Shown here piece by piece: positions 50,739 to 60,050 of a stretch of DNA of 64,000 nt. Origin of the DNA: an uncultured Eubacteriales bacterium. Its GTDB lineage: Bacteria > Bacillota > Clostridia > Saccharofermentanales > UBA5734. How positions within the stretch are numbered: position 1 is the stretch's first letter; each line of letters begins with the position of its first letter. The notes beneath the pieces are model-generated. The model saw only the letters and a program-made list of their open reading frames with translations, did no database searches and was not told the DNA's origin. Where the stretch lies: NCBI GenBank assembly GCA_903835065.1, contig CAILLO010000016.1:1-64000 (forward strand), read 5' to 3'. Position numbers and translations under genes: made by a program.

Positions 50739-51998
50739 ATGGATGCCGTGATGCAGGCCGAACTCAAGCGTCTCTTCGAGACGAAGCTCAACCGGGCCAT
50801 GCGCCTCTACCTCGAGACCTGCACGCACTGCGGCGTCTGCGTCGAGGCATGCCACGTCTGGCAGTCGATGCCGGAGTCGAAGTACACGGCCGTCGGCCGC
50901 GCGGAGATCGTCCGCAAGGTCTTCCTGAAGTACTTCTCGCTGGAAGGGCGGATCGCCCCCTGGGCCGGCGAGACGATCGAGCTCGACGACGTCGCGGTGG
51001 AGCGGTTCTACGACGCCGCCTACTCGTGCACGGGCTGCCGCCGGTGCATGGTCTACTGCCCGTTCGGCATCGACACGCAGCAGATCATGAGCATCGCCAA
51101 GCTTCTCCTCGTGGGCGCCGACAAGGAGCCCAAGCTGCTGTCCATGCTCGCCGACATGAGCATCGCCAAGGGCGAGGACGTCGAGAGCTCCTCCGCGGGC
51201 TTCGCCGAGGCGATCGCGAACCTCGAGCCCCAGGTCGAGGCACTGTACCCGACCCCGGCCGGCCGGAAGACGATTCCGCTCGGCGTCCAGAAGGCGGACG
51301 TCATGTTCGTCGGCCTGTCCGGCGCGCACTCGATCGTGCCCGCCGCCGCGATCCTCAATGCCGCCGGCATCAACTGGACCCTCAGTTCCTTCGAGGCCGT
51401 GAACTTCGGCGCGTTCATGGGCGACCCGAAGCGCACGAAGGCGATCGCCCAGCGCATCGTCGCCGAGGCCGAGCGCCTGCAGGCCAAGCGCGTCGCAATC
51501 GTCGAATGCGGCACCGCGTACCGCGTCATGAAGTACCAGACCGGGGAGCACTCCTTCGAGACCGTGGCCTTCGTGGAGCTGATCGCCAAGTACCTGAAGG
51601 GCGGCATGATCCGTCTGCGCCGCAACGTCGACAAGCGCCTGACCTACCACGACCCCTGCCAGGTCGCCCGCAACGGCGGCATCTACGAAGCCCCGCGCTT
51701 CGTGATCTCGAAGCTCGCGCAGGACTTCGTGGAACTGACCCCGAATCGCGAGTACAACTGGTGCTGCGGCGGGGGCGGCGGCCTGATCGCCATGGGCGAA
51801 CTGGAGTTCCGCATGAAGTCCTCGCGCGTCAAGATGGAGCAGGTCAAGGCGACCGGCGCGGGCGCGATCTGCACGATCTGCGAAAACTGCCACACGCAGT
51901 TGACCGACCTGAACGCCCATTACGACATGGGGCTCGACGTGCATTCCCTGACCATGCTCGCGGCGCACGCGCTGGTGAAGCCGGGCGAGAAGGCCTAG
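50739..51998 (+). CDS. HdrD/DsrK-like iron-sulfur protein
   Basis: The 419-residue protein has two 4Fe-4S motifs, CTHCGVCVEAC and CTGCRRCMVYC, with the last Cys followed by Pro, then two CCG-type domains. The C-terminal CCG domain is complete (YHDPCQVAR, WCCGGGGGL, ICENCHTQL) and could hold the non-cubane 4Fe-4S cluster that handles disulfides in HdrB/HdrD. The first CCG domain is degenerate, with a single Cys in VECGTAYRV. It would pass electrons between the membrane subunit and a thiol/persulfide substrate, plausibly TusA-bound sulfur; that last step is inference. Confidence 0.9.
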   Translation: MDAVMQAELKRLFETKLNRAMRLYLETCTHCGVCVEACHVWQSMPESKYTAVGRAEIVRKVFLKYFSLEGRIAPWAGETIELDDVAVERFYDAAYSCTGCRRCMVYCPFGIDTQQIMSIAKLLLVGADKEPKLLSMLADMSIAKGEDVESSSAGFAEAIANLEPQVEALYPTPAGRKTIPLGVQKADVMFVGLSGAHSIVPAAAILNAAGINWTLSSFEAVNFGAFMGDPKRTKAIAQRIVAEAERLQAKRVAIVECGTAYRVMKYQTGEHSFETVAFVELIAKYLKGGMIRLRRNVDKRLTYHDPCQVARNGGIYEAPRFVISKLAQDFVELTPNREYNWCCGGGGGLIAMGELEFRMKSSRVKMEQVKATGAGAICTICENCHTQLTDLNAHYDMGLDVHSLTMLAAHALVKPGEKA

Positions 51999-52022
51999 AC
52001 GGGCGGGGATCCGTCACGGCTT

Positions 52023-52081
52023 CGCGACCTGCATCCACAGGTCGCGGCGATCGGCCCGGTCCGCACGACCGGGCCTTTTTT
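52023..52081 (+). terminator. Tandem hairpins with intrinsic terminator after the DsrK-like gene
   Basis: A first perfect 9-bp stem (CGCGACCTG/CAGGTCGCG, 52023-52046) is followed by a second perfect 9-bp stem (GGCCCGGTC/GACCGGGCC, 52053-52075) and six T. The second is a strong rho-independent terminator. Confidence 0.9.
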
Positions 52082-52099
52082 CGCCATGGCCGTTCCCGG

Positions 52100-52129
52100 T
52101 TCCCATTCTACGGGGCGGTGCGCTATAAT
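52100..52129 (+). promoter_or_regulatory. Promoter of the aminotransferase-htpG operon
   Basis: TTCCCA and a perfect TATAAT (52124-52129) are 18 bases apart, 35 bases before the GTG start. Confidence 0.6.
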
Positions 52130-52164
52130 CGACACGTCCATTCTTCAAGGAGGTGCCAACGACC

Positions 52165-53037
52165 GTGGGATACCCGCTGCTCGAGGAGAACGTCGGCCGC
52201 TACGTCTGCGTCAACGGCACGCTCGTCGATTCGGAGGGTCTCGCGGGGCTCGCCCTGCGCACGCCCGTCGACGACGACGCGGTGTACGAGGTGATCCGCG
52301 TCGTGGACGGCGTCCCGCTGTTCTGGGAAGACCACCTCGCCCGCCTTTCCGCTTCGCTCCACTCCGCCGGCCTGCCCCAGGTCGACCCGTCCGCGCTGGC
52401 GCACGACGCCGCGCTCCTGGTCCGCGAACTGCCGCTCGCCGTCGGCAACCTCCGCGTCGTCGCGACCGAGTCGATGCGCGTGATGCACCAGCGCAAGCAT
52501 GCCTACCCGGCCGAGGAGACCTACTGGAACGGCGTGGCCGTCGGCACGATGGCCTGGGACCGCGTCAAGCCCGGCGAGAAGGCCGTGCGCCCGGACTACA
52601 AGAAGGCCGTGGCCGCCAAGCTCGCCCAAAGCGGCCCGTTCGGCCGATACTACGAGACCCTGCTCGTCTCCTCCGACGGCCGCGTGACCGAGGGCAGCCG
52701 CTCGAACGCCTTCTTCCTCGACCGCGCCACCGGAATCCTGCGCACGACACCCGATGCCGACGTGCTGCTGGGTGTCACGCGCCGCCACGTGCTGGAGGCC
52801 GTGCGCCGCGCCGGAGTCCCGCTCCGCCAGGATGCCGCGACCGCATCCGACGTCCTGGCCGGCCGATACGCCGCCGTCTTCCTGACGGGCACGTCGATCG
52901 GCGTCCTGCCGGTCTCTTCCATCGAGGGCAGGGCGCTCGCCTCCGCGCGCGACGAGACGATCGCCCGCATCCGCACCGAATACGACCGGATCGTCAGCGA
53001 ATACATCCGAGATCACAGAGGAGGTCCGACCCCATGA
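52165..53037 (+). CDS. Class IV aminotransferase (branched-chain / aminodeoxychorismate lyase-like)
   Basis: The 290-residue PLP enzyme has the class IV features YEVIRVVDGVPLFWEDHLAR near the N-terminus, the PLP-Lys region RPDYKKAVAAKLAQ, and the signature VTEGSRSNAFFLD. It could be a branched-chain or D-amino-acid aminotransferase or PabC-like; sequence alone does not decide. The GTG at 52165 is chosen because AAGGAGG (52147-52153) is 11 bases upstream; a GTG at 52153 overlaps that site. Its stop overlaps the htpG ATG. Confidence 0.87.
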   Translation: MGYPLLEENVGRYVCVNGTLVDSEGLAGLALRTPVDDDAVYEVIRVVDGVPLFWEDHLARLSASLHSAGLPQVDPSALAHDAALLVRELPLAVGNLRVVATESMRVMHQRKHAYPAEETYWNGVAVGTMAWDRVKPGEKAVRPDYKKAVAAKLAQSGPFGRYYETLLVSSDGRVTEGSRSNAFFLDRATGILRTTPDADVLLGVTRRHVLEAVRRAGVPLRQDAATASDVLAGRYAAVFLTGTSIGVLPVSSIEGRALASARDETIARIRTEYDRIVSEYIRDHRGGPTP

Positions 53038-54956
53038 AACAGGAAAAGGGCACCGTTTCCGTCCGCACCGAGAACATCTTCCCGATCATCCGCAAGTGGC
53101 TCTACTCCGACCACGACATCTTCCTGCGCGAGCTCGTGTCGAACGCGGCGGACGCCCTGAGCAAGATGAAGAGGCTCGCGACACTGGGCGAGGCGGCGGT
53201 GCCGGAGGGGACCGTCTACTGCATCGACGTCGTCGAGGACATGGAGAAGGGCACGTTGTCCTTCACCGACAACGGCATCGGGATGACCCCGGACGAGGTC
53301 CGCAAGTACATCAACGAAATCGCCTTCTCGGGCGCCGTGGACTTCGTCGAGAAGTACAAGGACGCGTCGGCGGAGAGCTCCGGCATCATCGGCCACTTCG
53401 GCCTCGGCTTCTACTCGGCGTTCATGGTGTCCGACCGCGTGCGCATCGACACGCTGTCCTTCCAGGACGGCGCCGAAGCGGCGCGCTGGGAGAGCGAGAA
53501 CGGCACCGAGTACGAGATGGGTTCGTCCGACCGCACCGAGCGTGGCACGACCGTGACGCTGTTCCTGTCCGAGGAGGGGAAGGCGCTGCTCGAGCCGGGC
53601 AAGGCGCGCAGCGTGCTCGAGAAGTACTGCTCCTTCATGCCATACCCGATCCACCTCGACGGCGCCGAGGAGCCGATCAACGACACGTCGCCGCTCTGGC
53701 TCAAGAACCCCAAGGAGTGCACGGACGAGGAATACCGCGCGTTCTACCGCAAGGCGTTCTCGGACTACCGGGAGCCCCTGTTCTGGATCCACCTGAACCT
53801 GGACTATCCCTTCAGCCTCAAGGGCATCCTGTACTTCCCGCCGCTCGAGAACGTCTACGAGACGCTCGAGGGCCGCATCAAGCTCTACTACAACCAGGTT
53901 TTCGTGGCGGACAACATCAAGGAAGTGATTCCCGAGTTCCTGTTCCTGCTGAAGGGCTGCATCGACTGCCCGGACCTGCCCCTGAACGTATCGCGCAGCT
54001 TCCTGCAGAACGACGGGTACGTCCAGAAGCTGTCGACGCATATCGTGCGCAAGGTGTCGGACAAACTGACGGCGCTGTTCGAGACGTCGCGCGCCGAGTA
54101 CGAGGGATTCTGGCCCGACATCGGGCCGTTCGTGAAATACGGCTGCCTGCGAGAGGACAAGTTCTACGACCGCATGAAGGACGCCCTTCTCTACAAGACG
54201 ACCGACGGGACCTTCACGACGCTCGACGCGTATCTCGAGGCCAACAAGGAGAAAGCGCCGGTGAAGGTCTGGTACACCGTGGACGCCACGAAGCAGGGGA
54301 GCTACCTGAAGATGGCGGCCTCGCGCGGCATCGGCGTCGTCGTGATGGACCACGAGCTCGACAACCCGTTCATGAGCATGATCGAATACAAGCACGGGAA
54401 GGTGCATTTCCAGCGCATCGACTCGGAACTGTCGGGCGAGGCCGCGGACAAGGAGTCCGTCGACCGCTTGGCGCGCCTGTTCCGCGAGGCGGCCCGCGAC
54501 GAGAAGCTCGACGTGCAGGTCCGTTCGCTGGGCGCGGACGGGCTGCCCGCGATGCTGACGGAGTCCGAGCAGTCGCGGCGCATGCAGGAGATGAGGAAGC
54601 AGTTCGAGGAGCAGCGCCGGAGGACGGCCGCGAAGGCGAAGAAGTCCGGCGAGGGCGCCGCGGCCGGGGCCGAGAGTGAAGACGACGCGGACCCGTTCGC
54701 GGACGGGAAGATCGACGAGCTGTTCCCGCTGGAGCGCCAGCTGGTGCTGAACCACGACAGCGCACTCGTGAGGCGGCTGGAGCTGCTGGCGGAGCTGCCG
54801 GGCAAGCGGGAGGACGCGCACGAGGTGGCGATGCACCTTTACGACCTGGCCCGCCTCGGGCACGGGTCGCTGGCGGCGGCGGAGATGCACGCGTTCCTGG
54901 AACGCAGCGTGAAGTTGCTGGAGAAGGCCGCGGACGGCCTTCGGCAGGAAGGCTGA
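53034..54956 (+). CDS. htpG: Molecular chaperone HtpG (bacterial Hsp90)
   Basis: The 640-residue protein has the GHKL ATPase motifs FLRELVSNAADALSKM, FTDNGIGMTPDEV and GHFGLGFYSAFM, followed by the middle domain (ESENGTEYEM, RGTTVTLFLSEEGKALLEPG, SRSFLQNDGYVQK) and a C-terminal dimerisation region. An insert rich in Lys/Glu/Ala (about 525-560) precedes the last 80 residues. The ATG overlaps the aminotransferase stop, an unexpected coupling for a chaperone gene. AGGAGG lies 8 bases before the ATG. Confidence 0.95.
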   Translation: MKQEKGTVSVRTENIFPIIRKWLYSDHDIFLRELVSNAADALSKMKRLATLGEAAVPEGTVYCIDVVEDMEKGTLSFTDNGIGMTPDEVRKYINEIAFSGAVDFVEKYKDASAESSGIIGHFGLGFYSAFMVSDRVRIDTLSFQDGAEAARWESENGTEYEMGSSDRTERGTTVTLFLSEEGKALLEPGKARSVLEKYCSFMPYPIHLDGAEEPINDTSPLWLKNPKECTDEEYRAFYRKAFSDYREPLFWIHLNLDYPFSLKGILYFPPLENVYETLEGRIKLYYNQVFVADNIKEVIPEFLFLLKGCIDCPDLPLNVSRSFLQNDGYVQKLSTHIVRKVSDKLTALFETSRAEYEGFWPDIGPFVKYGCLREDKFYDRMKDALLYKTTDGTFTTLDAYLEANKEKAPVKVWYTVDATKQGSYLKMAASRGIGVVVMDHELDNPFMSMIEYKHGKVHFQRIDSELSGEAADKESVDRLARLFREAARDEKLDVQVRSLGADGLPAMLTESEQSRRMQEMRKQFEEQRRRTAAKAKKSGEGAAAGAESEDDADPFADGKIDELFPLERQLVLNHDSALVRRLELLAELPGKREDAHEVAMHLYDLARLGHGSLAAAEMHAFLERSVKLLEKAADGLRQEG

Positions 54957-54970
54957 AAAGACGGACGAGC

Positions 54971-55009
54971 GAGGGCGCGCGGGGGAGGACCTCCGCGCGC
55001 CTCGGTTTT
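54971..55009 (+). terminator. Intrinsic terminator after htpG
   Basis: A GC-rich stem (GAGG-GCGCGCGG with CCGCGCGC-CTC, one bulged G) is followed by GGTTTT. It lies between htpG and purL. Confidence 0.7.
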
Positions 55010-55022
55010 CGGGGAGGTCGGG

Positions 55023-58000
55023 ATGGGCAAGACCGGGAATGTGCGCCGGCTGTATGTGGAAAAGCGCGCGGGATTCGAGGTCGAGGCGGAGGGCCTCCTG
55101 CACGACCTCACGGTCGGGCTGGGCGCGAAGAGCCTCGCGAAGGTGCGCGTGCTCAACCGATACGACGTGTCCGGCCTGTCGGACGAAGAGTTCGCGAAGG
55201 CGCGCGGCCTCGTGTTCTCGGAACCCATGGTCGACGCAGTGCATGACGAGGCGGTCGACCTGTCCGACGCGGCGGCGGTCGTCGCCGTGGAGCCGCTGCC
55301 GGGGCAGTACGACCAGCGCGCGGATTCGGCGGCGCAGTGCGTGCAGATCCTGACCTGCGGAGAGCGTCCGCTGGTGCGCACGGCGCGCGTGGTGGCCCTG
55401 TACGGGGAGGTCGACGACGCGTGGCGGCGGAGGATCGAAGGCTACCTGATCAACCCGGTCGAGAGCCGCCGGGCCGCGGAGGAGAAACCCGCGACGCTGG
55501 AGCAGGCGCTGCCGCCGCCGGAGGACGTGCCCGTGGCGGGCGGATTCCGCGGGCTGCCGGACTACGGTCTCGAAACGATGCGCAAGGCGTGGGGCTTCGC
55601 GATGAGCCTCGACGACCTCGCGTTCTGCCAGAAGCATTTCCGCGCCGAGGGGCGCGACCCGACCGAGACCGAGCTGCGCGTGCTCGACACGTACTGGTCC
55701 GACCACTGCCGGCACACGACCTTCCTGACGCGCATCGAGGACGTCGCGTTCGAACCGTCGATCGGAGGCGCGGGGGAGGATCCGGGCCATCCCGGCGGAT
55801 TCGCCGCGTTCCTGCGCGACGTGCACGAGGACTACCGGGCGACGCGCCGCGTGCTGTACGCGGGACGCCTCGAGCAGAGGCCCGAGTGCCTGATGGACCT
55901 CGCCACGATCGCCATGAAGAAGCTGCGCCAAGACGGCCTGCTGGCCGACCTCGACGAGTCCGAGGAGATCAACGCCTGCAGCCTGCGCGCCACGGTCGAA
56001 GTGGACGGGAAGCCGCAGGACTGGCTCGTCATGTTCAAGAACGAGACGCACAACCACCCGACGGAGATCGAGCCGTTCGGCGGCGCGGCGACCTGTCTCG
56101 GCGGCGCGATCCGCGACCCGCTGTCCGGGCGCTCGTACGTCTACCAGGCGATGCGCGTGACCGGTGCCGCCGACCCGCGGACGCCGTTCGACAGGACGCT
56201 GCCGGGCAAGTTGCCCCAGCGGCGCATCACCGTTGGCGCGGCGGCGGGCTACAGTTCCTACGGGAACCAGATCGGCCTCGCGACGGGTCTGGTCGACGAG
56301 GTCTACCACCCCGGGTACGTGGCCAAGCACATGGAGATCGGCGCGGTGATCGCGGCGGCTCCGGCGGCCAACGTGGTGCGCGAGCGGCCGCGGCCGGGCG
56401 ACCGCATCGTGCTGCTGGGCGGCCGGACGGGGCGCGACGGCATCGGCGGCGCGACGGGCTCCTCGAAGGAGCACGACGAGTCGTCGGTCGAGACCGCCGC
56501 GAGCGAAGTGCAGAAGGGGAATCCCCCGACCGAGCGCAAGATCCAGCGCCTGTTCCGCGACCCGGACGTGTCGCGCCGCATCCGCCGCTGCAACGACTTC
56601 GGCGCGGGCGGCGTGTGCGTGGCGGTGGGCGAGCTCGCCGAGGGCCTGCGCATCGACCTCGACCGCGTGACGCGCAAGTACGAGGGCCTCTCGGGCACCG
56701 AGATCGCGATCTCCGAGTCGCAGGAGCGGATGGCGGTGGTGCTGGCACCCGAGGACGTGGCGCCGTTCCTGGCCGCCGCGCGCCGCGAGAACCTCGAGGC
56801 GAACGAAGTCGCGGAGGTGGTGGCGGAGCCGCGCATGACCATGGTGTGGCGCGGGCGGACGCTGGTCGACCTGCCACGCGATTTCGTCGACTCGAACGGC
56901 GCCCCGTCGCGCACGGCCGTGAAGGTGGCCGCGCCGGACGATGCGGGCGGGTATTTCACGGCGGTGCACCCGGACGCGGCAGCGGCCGGGGACGGGGCGG
57001 GGTTCGCGGCGCGCCTGGCGGGCGTGCTGGGCGGCCTCGCGGGCGGCTCGCGGCGCGGGCTGGCCGAGCGGTTCGACGCGACGATCGGCGCGGGCTCCGT
57101 GCTCATGCCCTTCGGCGGCAAGCGCCAGCTGACGCCCGAGGAGGGCATGGCGGCCCGGATTCCCGTGCTCGACGGCGAGACCGACGACTGCACCCTGATG
57201 ACATACGGCTTCGACCCGTTCCTTTCCTCGCGCAGTCCCTTCCATGGCGCCGTCTACGCCGTCGTCGAATCGCTCGCGCGCATCGCCGCGCTGGGCGGCG
57301 ACCCCGCGAAGGCGCGCCTGACGCTGCAGGAGTACTTCCCGAAGACCGGCCCCGACCCGGCGCGCTGGGGTGCCCCGTTCGCCGCGCTGCTCGGCGCGTA
57401 CCACGCGCAGACGAAGCTCGGCGTGCCCGCCATCGGCGGCAAGGACAGCATGTCCGGCACGTTTCGAGACCTCGACGTGCCGCCGACGCTGGTTTCGTTC
57501 GCCGTCGCCCTGTCGAAGGCGTCGTGCACGACCGGCGCGGCCTTCACGGCGCCGCACCGGACCGTCTGGCATGTGCCCGTCCCGCAGGGCCCCTTCGGAC
57601 TTCCGGACCTCGACCGGTATCGCGAAGTGCTGTCCGCGGTGGCGCGCCTCCAGGCGACCGGCGCTGTGACCGCCGCCGCGACGGTGCGTTCGACCGGCGT
57701 GGCCGCGACCGTGGCCCGCATGGCCTTCGGCAACGGAGTCGGCTTCCGGTTCCTTTCCCCTGCGGAGGGCGGTCGGATCTCCGGCGACGCGCTGTTCACG
57801 CCGGGCAACGGCGGTCTCGTGCTCGAGATGCGCGGCCTCAATCGGACCCTGCCCTGCAGCGACGCCTTTGACGCGCTCGAGGAGATCGGGGCGTACCGGC
57901 TCGGGGCGACGACCGAAGAGCCGCGCATCGCCACGAGCGATGGCGGGTCGATCGGACTCGCCGAGGCTCTCGCGGCCTTCGAATCGCCGTTGTCGGATGT

Positions 58001-58925
58001 GTTCCCGACGCAGGCCGCGCATGGCGTAGCCGTCTCCACGGACTTCCCCGACGCGCCGGCGCCCGCTCGCGCCGACGACCCCCGCCGGTCGCCGGCGGTG
58101 CATCTCCGCGCCCCCCGACCTCGCGTCTTCATCCCCGTGTTCCCCGGCACGAACTGCGAGTACGACTCGGCGCGCGCCTTCGTCCGCGCCGGCGCCGAAC
58201 CCGACGTCTTCGTGCTGCGCAACCTCGACCGCGCCGACATCGAGGCGTCGATGAAGGAGATGGCCGAGCGCATCGGCAGGGCGCAGATGGTCATGCTGCC
58301 GGGCGGCTTCAGCGGCGGCGACGAGCCCGACGGATCGGGCAAGTTCATCGCGACGGCCTTCCGAAATCCCTTCGTCGCGGACGCGACGATGGCCCTCCTG
58401 CACAATCGGGACGGGCTGGTCCTCGGCATCTGCAACGGCTTCCAGGCGCTCGTGAAGCTCGGCCTGGTGCCGTACGGCGAGATCCGCGACCTGACCGCCT
58501 CCGACCCGACGCTGACGTTCAATTCGATCGGCCGGCATGTCTCGCGCTACGTGCGCACCCGCGTCCAGAGCGCGACGTCGCCCTGGCTGGCGCGTTGCGC
58601 GCCCGGAGACCTGCACTGGATCCCCGTCTCGCACGGAGAGGGCCGGTTCTTCGCGGGTGACGCCCAGACCCGTGCGCTGTTCGCCGCGGGACAGGTCGCG
58701 ACGCGCTATGTGGACGAGGCGGGGCGGCCGACCGGCGACCCGCGCTTCAACCCGAACGGGTCCGTGGAGGCAGTGGAAGGCATCACGAGCCCCGACGGCC
58801 GCGTGTTGGGCAAGATGGGCCACTCCGAGAGGCGCGGGACGAACCTCGTGCGCAACCTCGGCGGCGTCCCGGAGGATTTCGACCAACACCTGTTCGAGGC
58901 CGGCACCGCGTACTTCGCCGGCTGA
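55023..58925 (+). CDS. purL: Phosphoribosylformylglycinamidine synthase, single-chain form
   Basis: This enzyme makes FGAM from FGAR, glutamine and ATP in purine synthesis. The 1300-residue protein fuses PurS-like, PurL and PurQ-like parts: TYWSDHCRHTTFLT near 228, FKNETHNHPTEIEPFGGAAT near 340, GGKDSMSGTF near 805, and a class I glutaminase with GICNGFQ (C1137), H1204 and E1206 in VSHGEG. Length fits the large clostridial/Bacteroides-type form. GGGGAGG precedes the ATG. No other pur gene is nearby. Confidence 0.95.
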   Translation: MGKTGNVRRLYVEKRAGFEVEAEGLLHDLTVGLGAKSLAKVRVLNRYDVSGLSDEEFAKARGLVFSEPMVDAVHDEAVDLSDAAAVVAVEPLPGQYDQRADSAAQCVQILTCGERPLVRTARVVALYGEVDDAWRRRIEGYLINPVESRRAAEEKPATLEQALPPPEDVPVAGGFRGLPDYGLETMRKAWGFAMSLDDLAFCQKHFRAEGRDPTETELRVLDTYWSDHCRHTTFLTRIEDVAFEPSIGGAGEDPGHPGGFAAFLRDVHEDYRATRRVLYAGRLEQRPECLMDLATIAMKKLRQDGLLADLDESEEINACSLRATVEVDGKPQDWLVMFKNETHNHPTEIEPFGGAATCLGGAIRDPLSGRSYVYQAMRVTGAADPRTPFDRTLPGKLPQRRITVGAAAGYSSYGNQIGLATGLVDEVYHPGYVAKHMEIGAVIAAAPAANVVRERPRPGDRIVLLGGRTGRDGIGGATGSSKEHDESSVETAASEVQKGNPPTERKIQRLFRDPDVSRRIRRCNDFGAGGVCVAVGELAEGLRIDLDRVTRKYEGLSGTEIAISESQERMAVVLAPEDVAPFLAAARRENLEANEVAEVVAEPRMTMVWRGRTLVDLPRDFVDSNGAPSRTAVKVAAPDDAGGYFTAVHPDAAAAGDGAGFAARLAGVLGGLAGGSRRGLAERFDATIGAGSVLMPFGGKRQLTPEEGMAARIPVLDGETDDCTLMTYGFDPFLSSRSPFHGAVYAVVESLARIAALGGDPAKARLTLQEYFPKTGPDPARWGAPFAALLGAYHAQTKLGVPAIGGKDSMSGTFRDLDVPPTLVSFAVALSKASCTTGAAFTAPHRTVWHVPVPQGPFGLPDLDRYREVLSAVARLQATGAVTAAATVRSTGVAATVARMAFGNGVGFRFLSPAEGGRISGDALFTPGNGGLVLEMRGLNRTLPCSDAFDALEEIGAYRLGATTEEPRIATSDGGSIGLAEALAAFESPLSDVFPTQAAHGVAVSTDFPDAPAPARADDPRRSPAVHLRAPRPRVFIPVFPGTNCEYDSARAFVRAGAEPDVFVLRNLDRADIEASMKEMAERIGRAQMVMLPGGFSGGDEPDGSGKFIATAFRNPFVADATMALLHNRDGLVLGICNGFQALVKLGLVPYGEIRDLTASDPTLTFNSIGRHVSRYVRTRVQSATSPWLARCAPGDLHWIPVSHGEGRFFAGDAQTRALFAAGQVATRYVDEAGRPTGDPRFNPNGSVEAVEGITSPDGRVLGKMGHSERRGTNLVRNLGGVPEDFDQHLFEAGTAYFAG

Positions 58926-59033
58926 TTTCTCCGGCCGTTTGTCGCGACTTGTCCCGGTTCGGCCGCCGACCGTCGGTTTCCGGGCCATCCGTCGCTCTCG
59001 CCGCCCCATTACGATGGGGGTGAGGTGATGCCC

Positions 59034-60050
59034 ATGCGCAGACAGAACGGTCCTTCCACCCTCCTCCGCCGCATGCCCCGGTTCCGCCGCGCGCTCCGCC
59101 ACTTGCGCGCCTTCGCCGCGTCGAGCCGCCGTGCCGCCTCCCGCAGGGGCGCGCCCGCGCGCCTCGCGCTCGCCGTCCTGCTCGGCTCGGCGCTGTTCGC
59201 GACGCTCGCCACCGGCGGCCTGTCCGGCGCCTTCGCGGCCCCGTCCCCCGCGGCCGCGACCGCCTCGCCGGACCTATCGTCCGCCGCGTCGGGAGGCGCC
59301 CGTCCCTCGTCCGCCGCCGCGACGCCGGGCGCCCCGTCGGGTCCGCTCCCGTCCGTCCCCGCCGCATCCGTCTCCCCCGGCGCCCCCTCGGACCCCGCCG
59401 CCCCGCCCGGGCCGTCGAGCTCCGCGACCGGCGCCGCGGTGCCGCAGGGCCTTGGAGCCGGTTTCGGCACGTACTGCGGCACGAGCTCGCAGGGCGAGCG
59501 CGACCTCGCGCCGCTGCGCGCGCAGACGGCCCTGGAATCCACGGCGCTGCGCTTCGCGGACCACCTCGACGCGCTCGTCGCGTCGCTGTCCGGCACGCCG
59601 TATGCATTCGCGGACCTGTCGCTCGACCCGTCGGCCGGAACGCGCGCGTTCGTTTTCGCTGACTCCGTCGCGGGAGCCGAGAACCTGAACGGCTACTTCT
59701 ACTTCCTGTACGATCCGAACGCCTCCCGCTCCGGACTCGCCCCGCTGGTTCTGGTCGTCGACAAGCTGTTCGAGGAGGACGAGCGCGGGCGCGCGACGTC
59801 CGACCGGACCTTCGCGACGCCCGCGGTCGAGGACGCTCTGCGCGCCGCCTTCGACGCCCTGTTCGGGGCGGTCGAGGGGAAGCGGGCGGCCGACTTCGCG
59901 ACGGGCATCTACCGGGCGGTCTTCTCCGCCCGCGTGGACGGTGCCCCGCCGGTCGAGACCCGCCGGTACCTCGCCCTGCCGTCGACCACCGTGGTCTTCC
60001 AGGACTCGTACATGACCTATGTGGAATTCCTCCCGGGAGGCGCGCCGTGA
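59034..60050 (+). CDS. Secreted Ala/Pro/Ser-rich protein of unknown function
   Basis: The 338-residue protein has a long basic N-terminus, a signal-peptide-like helix (ARLALAVLLGSALFATLATG), and an 80-residue Ala/Pro/Ser linker. A globular part follows from about 150 (GTYCGTSSQGERDLAPLRAQ) ending TTVVFQDSYMTYVEFLPGG. I do not recognise a family. The ATG at 59034 is 8 bases after GAGG; an ATG at 59028 and a GTG at 59025 are less well spaced. Its stop overlaps the GTG start of the next secreted gene. Confidence 0.65.
   Translation: MRRQNGPSTLLRRMPRFRRALRHLRAFAASSRRAASRRGAPARLALAVLLGSALFATLATGGLSGAFAAPSPAAATASPDLSSAASGGARPSSAAATPGAPSGPLPSVPAASVSPGAPSDPAAPPGPSSSATGAAVPQGLGAGFGTYCGTSSQGERDLAPLRAQTALESTALRFADHLDALVASLSGTPYAFADLSLDPSAGTRAFVFADSVAGAENLNGYFYFLYDPNASRSGLAPLVLVVDKLFEEDERGRATSDRTFATPAVEDALRAAFDALFGAVEGKRAADFATGIYRAVFSARVDGAPPVETRRYLALPSTTVVFQDSYMTYVEFLPGGAP

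Noticed and set aside
53013..59102. A 2029-codon open frame on the minus strand opposite htpG and purL
   Set aside because: It is a shadow created by GC-rich codon bias of the plus-strand genes; its translation is Arg/Gly/Val/Ala-rich with no domain.
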